Shown here one piece after another: positions 1-6,163 of a stretch of 30,256 bases of DNA. The DNA comes from Gemmatimonadota bacterium (lineage in GTDB: Bacteria > Latescibacterota > UBA2968 > UBA8231). Each line of letters begins with the position of its first letter. Within the stretch, counting starts at the first letter, position 1. Under the pieces are notes generated by a model. That model was not told the DNA's origin. It searched no databases and saw nothing but the letters and a program-made list of their open reading frames with translations. The position numbers were made by a program, and so were the translations under genes. The stretch covers positions 1-30,256 of the forward strand of contig JAPPEF010000324.1 of NCBI GenBank assembly GCA_028875335.1, read 5' to 3'.

Positions 1-299
1 TGGGCCGCCACGTACTCGTCACCGGCCGCAGCTTCAGCAACGAAGGGATTCGCGCTACAGCCGACCAATTCAACGAACCCTTCAGCCCGCACGACCAGAC
101 CCAACTCCGCACCGGAGTTTTCCTCTACGAAGACGGCGACATTCAGTTAAAGGCCGTACTGCCCAGCGGCGGTGACACGGGCTATGCCGGCATCTTGCCC
201 ATGGGCGACGATCACGCGCTCATCCCGTACTACTCGACCTACGAATCGGCCAACGGGGGTTCTTGCGTCTATTTGTCTTCCGTAACTATTGAGGGGTGA
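1..299 (+). CDS. Sialidase-like (BNR/beta-propeller) protein, C-terminal fragment
   Basis: This is an open frame entering from the left edge (first full codon at position 3) and ending at a TGA at 297-299. It gives about 98 residues of a C-terminus. The stretch GDTGYAGILPMGDDHALIPY followed by YST resembles the last blades of exo-alpha-sialidase/BNR-repeat propellers, where a Gly-Asp-x-Gly-Tyr strand is followed by a turn and a strand ending in Tyr-Tyr-Ser. No Asp-box, catalytic residue or signal peptide lies in the visible part, so substrate and location cannot be stated. The gene converges on the two minus-strand CBM9-like genes; a hairpin at 316-348 lies just after its stop. Another propeller-type glycosidase is possible. 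Confidence 0.6.
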   Translation, partial: GRHVLVTGRSFSNEGIRATADQFNEPFSPHDQTQLRTGVFLYEDGDIQLKAVLPSGGDTGYAGILPMGDDHALIPYYSTYESANGGSCVYLSSVTIEG

Positions 300-315
300 C
301 CACGGGGTAGAACGA

Positions 316-348
316 ACATTGGGCAGAGAGAAACTCTCTGCCCAATGT
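316..348 (-). terminator. Perfect 15-bp hairpin between convergent genes
   Basis: The arms 316-330 and 334-348 are exact reverse complements, with an AAA loop (arm sequence ACATTGGGCAGAGAG). The hairpin lies 17 bases after the stop of the plus-strand sialidase-like gene and 28 bases beyond the stop of the minus-strand CBM9-like gene. No clear T-run follows it on either strand, so it may be a bidirectional terminator or a 3' mRNA-stabilising structure. A related hairpin lies downstream of the other paralogue at 1566-1600. Confidence 0.6.
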
Positions 349-376
349 CCAATAAAAAATCAGATGTAAAAGATAC

Positions 377-1333
377 TCAGCGCGACTGATTGCTCAGATG
401 ACTTTTGATCCGGCCCCAGGAGGAACTCTCCACCGCGGTTGCTCCCGATCCCCCGGCATTGGGGCAGTCTTCGCATTCCAGTAAAATCCAATCGGGAAAT
501 CCATCTCCCTGTGTGTCATATGTAAGCGGGTTTTCAGTTCCGGTAAATCTATCCTTCAGCCACATATCGTGCTGATACAAACTGCCGTCGCTATCGACAA
601 GCCGCGGCCCAATGTGGGTGACCTGACCAGCCTCATACACGTGCCTGACGCTCTCCCCCTCGCTCAGGCCAACGGCGTCATAGGTTTTGAGCCGGGCTTC
701 CCAGGTGACCTCTACATCCAGAGTGCCGTGCTGGGCATCCGGCGGGGTAACCGTCCAAGCAAGCTCCCATATGTCCGTGGCGTTGCCAAAAAGGTCTACA
801 TCCTGATTCCAACTCAAGTTCTCGTCGCCGAGTACCTCGATCTGGCTGTTGAAGGCCGCTACTCCATCCGGCCCCGGCAATATGCGCATGTGATAGCGCT
901 GGTGGTTGCTCGCCTCGTCCAAGTTGGCCCCCAAGCCGGGACCACCCGAGTGGTCGTTGTCGAGGTTGAACTGGGTGAAATCATCGTGCCACATGCGTTT
1001 CAAGTCTGGCTCCTGCCGCCGCAAGGAGTCGTCCTGAATCCGGAAAAAGAAGTAGAGCCGGTTGTCTGGCGAACGAGAGTAGGCCAGCCGGAGAGTGGCA
1101 GAATAATCGTCTGGCTCAAGGACGTTGTCATTTCTCTCGTGAAAATCCAAAGCACTGTCTAGGGCGAGATCGTTGTCGAACCAGCCCCAGTCGCTGTCAT
1201 CTCCGTCTATGGTCATGGCGTCAGGGTCGGGCACTTCTTGCAGGAAAAACTCCAAGCCCGTGTGTGCCAAAGCTGGCCCGCTAAAGGCCAGAGCCAACGC
1301 GCATGCCAAAGGCAAAATTACGAATCTTGTCAT
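377..1333 (-). CDS. Secreted CBM9/DOMON-like protein, paralogue A
   Basis: A 318-aa exported protein. Residues 1-23 form a signal peptide ending PALA; cleavage there would leave His24 as the mature N-terminus. Residues about 35-250 show the pattern of CBM9-like (DOMON-type) beta-sandwiches: a start DGDDSDWGWFDND, a strand with NRLYFFFRIQDDSLR, and a WHDDFTQFNLDND strand. A GDGFPDW segment and a CEDC pair precede a C-terminal tail TAVESSSWGRIK. The ATG at 1333 follows an AGGAG ribosome site. Known CBM9-type domains bind sugars or haem; the ligand here is unknown. It is about 84% identical to the gene at 1641-2597. No catalytic domain is recognised, so this is probably a binding protein of the periplasm or cell surface. 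Confidence 0.75.
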   Translation of the reverse strand: MTRFVILPLACALALAFSGPALAHTGLEFFLQEVPDPDAMTIDGDDSDWGWFDNDLALDSALDFHERNDNVLEPDDYSATLRLAYSRSPDNRLYFFFRIQDDSLRRQEPDLKRMWHDDFTQFNLDNDHSGGPGLGANLDEASNHQRYHMRILPGPDGVAAFNSQIEVLGDENLSWNQDVDLFGNATDIWELAWTVTPPDAQHGTLDVEVTWEARLKTYDAVGLSEGESVRHVYEAGQVTHIGPRLVDSDGSLYQHDMWLKDRFTGTENPLTYDTQGDGFPDWILLECEDCPNAGGSGATAVESSSWGRIKSHLSNQSR

Positions 1334-1473
1334 GCTTGAACTCCTCTCCTATGGATAGTTTCCCAGTCTGCGCATATGGCCGACATGGGCTTGGGCCGGA
1401 TCACCCAAGGTGGGGTTACTGTACATGGACCTTTACTTTCCTAGAGTAAGACCAATGGACAGATTAAACATTA

Positions 1474-1503
1474 AGTATAATTGAGTTTAAAGAAAGAAGT
1501 CAA
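1474..1503 (-). promoter_or_regulatory. Sigma70-like promoter of CBM9-like paralogue A
   Basis: On the minus strand TTGACT (1498-1503) and TATACT (1474-1479) are separated by 18 bases. Each hexamer matches the consensus at 5 of 6 positions. A start near 1467 would give a leader of about 130 nt. Paralogue B has the same -35 box and spacing. Confidence 0.6.
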
Positions 1504-1565
1504 GAATTTTTAGGAGAAGTACCCTCATTAAGGGTCGATTTATGATCCTCTTAAGAGGCAGAACC

Positions 1566-1600
1566 AACATTGGGCAGAGAATGTCTCCCTGCCCAATGTT
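1566..1600 (-). terminator. Hairpin downstream of CBM9-like paralogue B
   Basis: A 12-bp perfect stem, AACATTGGGCAG (1566-1577) with its complement at 1589-1600, continues with two inner pairs after a mismatch. It lies about 40 bases beyond the stop of the gene at 1641. The core sequence is shared with the hairpin at 316-348 while the inner stem and loop differ, so the fold is conserved although the loop has changed. No T-run follows. Confidence 0.55.
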
Positions 1601-1640
1601 TGACGATCAGCGTCAGAATGAAAAATCAAATAAAAGATAC

Positions 1641-2597
1641 TCAGCGCGACTGATTGCTCAGATGATTTTTGATCCGGCCCCAGGAGGAACTCTCCACCGC
1701 GGTTGCTCCTGATCCCCCGGCATTCGGGCAGTCTTCGCATCCTATCAAAAACCAGTCGGGAAACTGATCCCCCTCTGTGCCATATTGGGCCGGGTTTTGA
1801 GTTCCAGTAAATCTATCTTGCAGATAAAAATCGTACTGGAACAGACTGCCGTCGTTATCGGTGAGCCGCGGCCCAAGGTGGGTAACCTGACCATCCTCAT
1901 ACACATGCCTGACGCTCTCCGCCTCGCTCAGGCCAACGGCGTCATAGGTTTTGAACCGGGCTTCCCAAGTGACCTCTATATCCAGAGTGCCGTGCTGGGC
2001 ATCCGGCGGGGTAACCGTCCAGGCAAGATCCCATACGTCCGTGGCATTGCCAAAAAGATCTACATCCTGAGTCCAACTCAAGTTCTCGTCGCCGAGTACC
2101 TCGATCTGGCTGTTGAAGGCCGTTACTCCATCCGGACCCGGCAATATGCGCAGATGATAGCGCTGGTGGTTGCTCGCCTCGTCTAGGTTGGACCCCAAGC
2201 CGGGACCGCCTGAGTGGTCATTGTCGAGGTTGAACTGGGTGAAATCATCGTGCCACATGCGTTTCAAGTCTGGCTCCTGCCGCCGCAAGGAGTCGTCTTG
2301 AATCCGGAGAAAGAAGTAAAGCCGGTTGTCTGGCGGACGAGAATAGGCTATCCGCCAAGTAGCAGAATAATCCTCTGGGTCAGCAACTTCGCCTGATGTC
2401 ACGTAAAAATCCAAATTGCTGTCCAAGGCGAGATCGTTGTCGAACCAGCCCCAGTCGCTGTCATCTCCGTCCATGGTCATGGCGTCAGGATCGGGCACTT
2501 CTTGCAGGAAAAACTCTAAGCCCGTGTGTGCCAAAGCTGGTCCGCTAAAAGTTAGAGCCAAAGCACACGGCAAAAGCAAAAGAGTATATTTTTTCAT
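1641..2597 (-). CDS. Secreted CBM9/DOMON-like protein, paralogue B
   Basis: A 318-aa exported protein collinear with paralogue A, with no insertions or deletions. The signal peptide again ends PALA before His24. The CBM9-like sandwich (DGDDSDWGWFDND, WHDDFTQFNLDND) and the C-terminal block CEDCPN...TAVESSSWGRIK are retained. About 51 substitutions separate the copies by hand count, concentrated at residues 60-75 and 250-285, while the central 80-240 is nearly unchanged. The ATG at 2597 has a strong AGGAGG site. An own promoter (2717-2746) and leader hairpin suggest it is expressed separately from paralogue A. Ligand and partner are unknown; a carbohydrate-binding role is inferred from the fold family only. 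Confidence 0.75.
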   Translation of the reverse strand: MKKYTLLLLPCALALTFSGPALAHTGLEFFLQEVPDPDAMTMDGDDSDWGWFDNDLALDSNLDFYVTSGEVADPEDYSATWRIAYSRPPDNRLYFFLRIQDDSLRRQEPDLKRMWHDDFTQFNLDNDHSGGPGLGSNLDEASNHQRYHLRILPGPDGVTAFNSQIEVLGDENLSWTQDVDLFGNATDVWDLAWTVTPPDAQHGTLDIEVTWEARFKTYDAVGLSEAESVRHVYEDGQVTHLGPRLTDNDGSLFQYDFYLQDRFTGTQNPAQYGTEGDQFPDWFLIGCEDCPNAGGSGATAVESSSWGRIKNHLSNQSR

Positions 2598-2676
2598 TTT
2601 AGACCTCCTCCTAATAGGGGGTCTCCCAATTGTACATGTATGAGTACAATTCAGGGATTGGAAGGAATGAAAAACT

Positions 2677-2705
2677 GGAGGCTACGCGAGGGACGCGTTG
2701 CCTCC
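2677..2705 (-). other. Strong hairpin at the 5' end of the paralogue B transcript
   Basis: The arms GGAGGC (2677-2682) and GCCTCC (2700-2705) enclose a second stem ACGCG (2684-2688) with CGCGT (2694-2698), separated by one T/T mismatch and closed by a 5-nt loop. It begins within a few bases of the predicted transcription start (about 2710), which would suit a 5' mRNA-protecting structure. I recognise no riboswitch family. Confidence 0.5.
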
Positions 2706-2716
2706 TTGATTAAACC

Positions 2717-2746
2717 ATTCTAAATAATAATGTTTAGGGAAGTCAA
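2717..2746 (-). promoter_or_regulatory. Sigma70-like promoter of CBM9-like paralogue B
   Basis: On the minus strand TTGACT (2741-2746) and TAGAAT (2717-2722) are separated by 18 bases, the same layout as the paralogue A promoter. The predicted leader is about 110 nt. Confidence 0.55.
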
Positions 2747-2803
2747 GATTTTTTTAACTTATTGTAATAGCTGCCCGACAAGCCCAAATGGAGATTTGGC
2801 TCT

Positions 2804-3880
2804 ATGGCAACTCCTCGTCCAAAGGTAATGCTGGTCTGCGATCATCAAGTCCGCGATAACTACTTGACAACCCCGGACCTGGAACGACTCCATGTCTTTG
2901 CCGACTGGCACTGGTTCGCCTGCGAGGACGGTGTGCCCTTCTTCAGCCCCAGCCCCAGCGTGGAGTTGAAAGCCCGATTGCTCGATCAGGTGGGGGACGC
3001 CGACGCGATCATCGTCTGCTGCGGTGCTCCGCGGATCGACGCCGAGGTCATGGACCGGGCAACCAAGCTGAAGATCGTCGGCGAGGTAGCGGGAGACCGA
3101 TTCGCCGAACGCATCGATGTGGAAGCCGCCTGGGAGCGGGGCATCCGCACGGTGGACACCACCAATGGCACCTCCTATCCAGTGGCCGAATGGGCCTTGG
3201 CCTTGATCCTTATTTCCCTACGCAATGCCGGTGCTTACTTCCGCCGCATCATCGCCGGCGATACCAACTTTGCCCGCGACGACGATCCCGGCTATTTGCG
3301 CGGCGATCTGACCGGCAAGCGAGTCGGGTTGATCGGCTGCGGCCATATCGGCCGGCGGTTGATTCAGTTTCTACGGCCCTTTGAGGCAGATATCTGGGTG
3401 TACGATCCTTATCTGCCCAGAGAAATGGCGGACGCCCTGGGTTTTCTCCAGACCTCGTTGGACAACATCCTCTCCCAGTCCGACGCCATTGTCTGTTTGG
3501 CGCCATTGACCCCCCAGACTCAGGGCATGATCGGCCAGCGCGAATTGGATCTGATTCCATCGGAGGCCGTGTTCGTGAATGTTTCGCGCGGTCCGATCGT
3601 CGACTCCGATGCGCTGATCGAACGGCTGAAGCGGGGAGACATCATCGCCGGACTGGACGTTTTTGACCCGGAGCCGATCCCGGCCGACAGCGAGATTATT
3701 CATCTGCCCAATGTCTTTCTCAGTCCGCACATCGCCGGGGTCACAGCTCCCAGCTACCCCCGTCTATTCACGCTGATGGTGGACGAGTTGGACCGCTTCT
3801 TCCACGGCCATGAAACCCTCTTCGACCTGACGCCTCGCTCATTGGCCAATCGCCGAGGCACAGAGTGGGACAGGCTATAG
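2804..3880 (+). CDS. D-isomer-specific 2-hydroxyacid dehydrogenase family protein
   Basis: A 358-aa cytoplasmic oxidoreductase of the D-2-hydroxyacid dehydrogenase family, which interconverts 2-hydroxyacids and 2-oxoacids with NAD(P). The Rossmann motif GCGHIG is at residues 178-183, and Asp201 ends the next strand, which favours NAD. The three catalytic positions are visible: Arg262 in VNVSRGPIVD, Glu290 in DVFDPEP and His309 in SPHIAG. It lacks the ACT domain of long SerA proteins, so a specific role in serine synthesis is not implied. The protein is slightly long for the family because of N- and C-terminal extensions. A PhyH-type dioxygenase follows 25 bases later, so the two probably share a transcript. 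The substrate is not predictable. Confidence 0.88.
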   Translation: MATPRPKVMLVCDHQVRDNYLTTPDLERLHVFADWHWFACEDGVPFFSPSPSVELKARLLDQVGDADAIIVCCGAPRIDAEVMDRATKLKIVGEVAGDRFAERIDVEAAWERGIRTVDTTNGTSYPVAEWALALILISLRNAGAYFRRIIAGDTNFARDDDPGYLRGDLTGKRVGLIGCGHIGRRLIQFLRPFEADIWVYDPYLPREMADALGFLQTSLDNILSQSDAIVCLAPLTPQTQGMIGQRELDLIPSEAVFVNVSRGPIVDSDALIERLKRGDIIAGLDVFDPEPIPADSEIIHLPNVFLSPHIAGVTAPSYPRLFTLMVDELDRFFHGHETLFDLTPRSLANRRGTEWDRL

Positions 3881-3905
3881 GAAGATATCAACCGAACAAG
3901 AGGTT

Positions 3906-4694
3906 ATGATGGAACCAGTAGAATTAACATCGGCCCAAAAAGCCCAGTATGAGCAGGATGGCTATACCATACTCAAAGGCTTGTTCGATCCAGGAGAGTG
4001 CGATCGGTTCGTCGGCCACATGATGGATCTACATGCGGGGCGCGAGAAAATCGACGGTTTCCAGTTTGCAGCTTGGGTTGTGAACATGGCACCCCGCAAT
4101 GCCGATGACTGGAGTCGGACGAGGAATCAGCACCTGTACGATCCTATGGCCATGGACTGGATGTTGAATCCCCGGCTGCGCCAACCGCTACGCACTTGTC
4201 TCGACGATGAGCCCGAAGCAATACAGACTATGTACTTCTACAAAGGGTCGGAACAGCGTCGACACCAGGATGCCTTTCACCTGCCGGGATGTATGTCGGC
4301 CTGGATTGCCCTCCAGGATGTCGACGAACGCAATGGCAGCATCCATATCCAGCTCGGATCCCACAGAGGACCGATACTGGATAAGAAGGACTTCAGAGAG
4401 GATGAAGACGGCAAGCCCGGACCCTGGTATAGCTGGAACCACGAAGATGCGTTCGACGCCCTATTCGAGCGCAACGGGTTTCCGGAAATTGCGGTCGAAG
4501 CGGCCAAAGGGGACGCGGTGCTCTTCCACGGCAGATTGATTCATCGCGGTGGCCCCATTCTAGAACCAGATTCTTTCCGCCACGTTTTAGCGTGCCACTA
4601 CCTCCCCTACAGTTTTAACCCTTGGCCCTATGAAGTCGCCCCCAGATTGCGGATTTCATTCGATGGGGTCTGCCGATTTACCCCAACCCACTAA
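3906..4694 (+). CDS. Phytanoyl-CoA dioxygenase (PhyH) family protein
   Basis: A 262-aa Fe(II)/2-oxoglutarate-dependent dioxygenase-like protein. The metal triad is visible as His120-x-Asp122 (RRHQDAFHL) and His213 in FHGRLIHRGG, with Arg225 (SFRHVL) placed to bind 2-oxoglutarate. These proteins hydroxylate small molecules at the expense of 2-oxoglutarate and O2; bacterial members act on many metabolites other than phytanoyl-CoA, so the substrate is open. There is no signal peptide, so the protein is cytoplasmic. The start is ATG 3906 after an AAGAGG site; a second Met follows directly. It lies in the same short plus-strand unit as the hydroxyacid dehydrogenase and converges on the nine-gene minus-strand operon. 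Confidence 0.85.
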   Translation: MMEPVELTSAQKAQYEQDGYTILKGLFDPGECDRFVGHMMDLHAGREKIDGFQFAAWVVNMAPRNADDWSRTRNQHLYDPMAMDWMLNPRLRQPLRTCLDDEPEAIQTMYFYKGSEQRRHQDAFHLPGCMSAWIALQDVDERNGSIHIQLGSHRGPILDKKDFREDEDGKPGPWYSWNHEDAFDALFERNGFPEIAVEAAKGDAVLFHGRLIHRGGPILEPDSFRHVLACHYLPYSFNPWPYEVAPRLRISFDGVCRFTPTH

Positions 4695-4732
4695 CACCAT
4701 TCCCTCTACTTGTGCTTTGAACGGATCAGATA

Positions 4733-4766
4733 CACCTCAAATTCTATAAGTATAGAACGCGAGGTG
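4733..4766. terminator. Two-part hairpin between convergent transcription units
   Basis: The outer stem CACCTC/GAGGTG (4733-4738 with 4761-4766) and inner stem TTCTATA/TATAGAA (4742-4748 with 4751-4757) are separated by a symmetric 3x3 internal loop. It lies between the PhyH gene stop (4694) and the last gene of the minus-strand operon (stop 4787), so it could terminate both. There is no flanking T-run. Confidence 0.5.
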
Positions 4767-4786
4767 CATCTGGCGGCGGGCTTCCA

Positions 4787-6151
4787 CTATGGCCGGTTGC
4801 CCGTAATGGTAATCTCGCCCCCAAAGCCACTATCAATTATTCTGGCGGCGAATGCTTGGACCAAATCGCTTGGCAGGTTGGGGTTGTCCTCAATCCACAG
4901 GTGCTTCCCGACGCTTTGCAGGTTGTCCAAACCGTCGAGGCTAGCCAAAGACCTATTGCCATCTATCTGTAGGACGCTTCCGACGCTTTGCAGGTTGTCC
5001 AAGCCTTTGAGAGAGGCCAGAGAATTATTTTCGTGGATCAGGAGATTCTCGATCCGAGTGAGCTTGTCCAAGCCCTTTAGGTCCTTCAGGGCATCGCTGC
5101 CCCAGATCATCAGAGCCCGGCCGACGCTCTGGAGGCTACGCAGGCCCTCTAGGCTGGTCAGCAGTCTATTGTCGCGAATTATCAATTCATCTCCAACGCT
5201 TTGCACGTTGTGCAGCCCTTTTAGGCTGGTCAAGGAGACATTGCGGTAGAGACTCAGGTTGTCCCCGACGCTCCGCAGGTTGTCCAGGCCCTCCAGAGTG
5301 GTCAGAAGGTCGTTGTGCAGGACATGCAGTTCGCCGCCGACGCTTTGTACGTTGTGTAGCCCTTTTAGGCTGGTCAGCGCAAAATTGTGCTGGATGTGCA
5401 GATCGCCCTCAATGCTTTGTAGGCTGCGCAGACCCTCCAGAGTAGTTAGACCAAAGTTATAGCCGACAATAGGGAGGCCGAGCTTCAGCGATCCCCCAAT
5501 GCTTTGCAGGTTGCGCAGACCCTCTAGGTTAGACAGGGCCTCACCATCGCTGAAGATACTTCCCTCGGACTCGCGCGCTGCTTGCTCATCGCCCAGGCTG
5601 CGAGCATGTCTTTGTGTCCTTTCCTCATAGTCCAGAGGTTCATTGCCGAAGATCCCCAAGTCTCCATCAATGCGGGTGACGTTGCGCAGACCCTCCAGAC
5701 TGGTCAGGGACGCGTTGTCTCTAATTTCCAGCTTGCCTCCAATGCGGGTGAGGTTGTGCAAGCCGTCCACATTGGTCAACGCTCGATTGTTGACGATTTC
5801 CAGATCCCCTTCGATGCGGATAAGGTTGTATAAGTCCTCTAGGCTGGTTAGGGCTAGATTGGAATGCAGTCGCAAACCACCGACACTATAGAGGTTGCGC
5901 AAGTCCTCTAAGACGGTCAGGGTTGTTCGCTCAATGACCAACTTGCCACTGATACTGAAGCAACTGTTGCCATCGCCTGCTAGGGCCGCTAGATCCTCTG
6001 GGGTGGCAATCGAAAAGTCCCCTTCCCAGTGTATCTCTACTTCAGAGCAGTCATCGGTCCTAATGGATGATACCGGGCTTGCATCATTACCTCCGCAGCT
6101 AACAAGCGCGGCAATGGCCACCGCAATCGACAAAACCCGGACCACGCACAT
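4787..6151 (-). CDS. Leucine-rich/receptor-L-like repeat lipoprotein
   Basis: A 454-aa lipoprotein: a hydrophobic N-terminus ends in the lipobox L-V-S-Cys19. From about residue 60 to 430 there are 13 repeats of about 24 residues with consensus LxGLxNLQSVGxxLxIxxNxxLTS, the pattern of receptor L-domain/leucine-rich solenoids that serve in protein or glycan binding. Unit 4 carries a charged insertion of about 30 residues (near 160-190), and unit 5 is slightly longer. A cap follows (LPSDLVQAF, then GGEITITGN). No catalytic motif is visible. It is the last gene of the nine-gene operon, starting 12 bases after the CRTAC1-type gene with an AGCAGGAG ribosome site. A surface recognition or scaffold role is inferred. 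Confidence 0.8.
   Translation of the reverse strand: MCVVRVLSIAVAIAALVSCGGNDASPVSSIRTDDCSEVEIHWEGDFSIATPEDLAALAGDGNSCFSISGKLVIERTTLTVLEDLRNLYSVGGLRLHSNLALTSLEDLYNLIRIEGDLEIVNNRALTNVDGLHNLTRIGGKLEIRDNASLTSLEGLRNVTRIDGDLGIFGNEPLDYEERTQRHARSLGDEQAARESEGSIFSDGEALSNLEGLRNLQSIGGSLKLGLPIVGYNFGLTTLEGLRSLQSIEGDLHIQHNFALTSLKGLHNVQSVGGELHVLHNDLLTTLEGLDNLRSVGDNLSLYRNVSLTSLKGLHNVQSVGDELIIRDNRLLTSLEGLRSLQSVGRALMIWGSDALKDLKGLDKLTRIENLLIHENNSLASLKGLDNLQSVGSVLQIDGNRSLASLDGLDNLQSVGKHLWIEDNPNLPSDLVQAFAARIIDSGFGGEITITGNRP
4850..5975 (-). repeat. In-frame DNA repeat of about 72 bp coding the LRR-like units
   Basis: Near-identical blocks built on TTGCAGGTTGTCCA and TTGCACGTTGTGCAGCC (plus-strand reading) recur about every 72 bp, matching the 24-residue protein repeat. 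Some units are close copies of each other, so unit gain or loss by recombination is plausible. Confidence 0.75.
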
Positions 6152-6163
6152 CTACTCCTGCTT

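Larger units (their letters stand above)
311..1510. repeat. Tandem duplication, copy A (promoter, gene and 3' hairpin)
   Basis: This segment matches 1561-2750 in order: hairpin core, an AAAAATCA-rich trailer, the CBM9-like gene, an upstream leader and a promoter with the shared string GAAGTCAAGA. Coding parts are strongly similar and the leaders only patchily so, as expected for an old tandem duplication of an entire transcription unit. The boundaries are approximate because they were matched by eye. Confidence 0.7.
1334..1640. other. Intergenic region between the CBM9-like paralogues
   Basis: No supportable gene lies in these 307 bases. Going right to left along the minus strand, the region holds the trailer and hairpin of paralogue B (1566-1600), a 12-bp perfect palindrome CCTCTTAAGAGG at 1547-1558, the promoter of paralogue A (1474-1503), a leader of about 130 nt, and an AGGAG ribosome site just before the ATG at 1333. 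Confidence 0.6.
1561..2750. repeat. Tandem duplication, copy B (promoter, gene and 3' hairpin)
   Basis: The second copy of the unit at 311-1510, with the same order of hairpin, trailer, gene, leader and promoter. Its leader contains an extra strong hairpin at 2677-2705 that I do not see in copy A. Confidence 0.7.

Noticed and set aside
569..1162. A 197-codon plus-strand open frame opposite the CBM9-like gene, with a similar one at 1785-2186
   Set aside because: Both are antisense shadows; the minus-strand frames have signal peptides, ribosome sites and domain patterns, and the shadows resemble each other only because the genes are duplicates.
2763..2803. Plus-strand promoter before the hydroxyacid dehydrogenase using a TGTAAT box
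   Set aside because: No recognisable -35 partner at suitable spacing.
4850..5975. Regularly spaced repeats that could suggest a CRISPR array
   Set aside because: The period is 72 bp, the repeats are imperfect, there are no unique spacers, and the whole is an intact coding frame for leucine-rich units.
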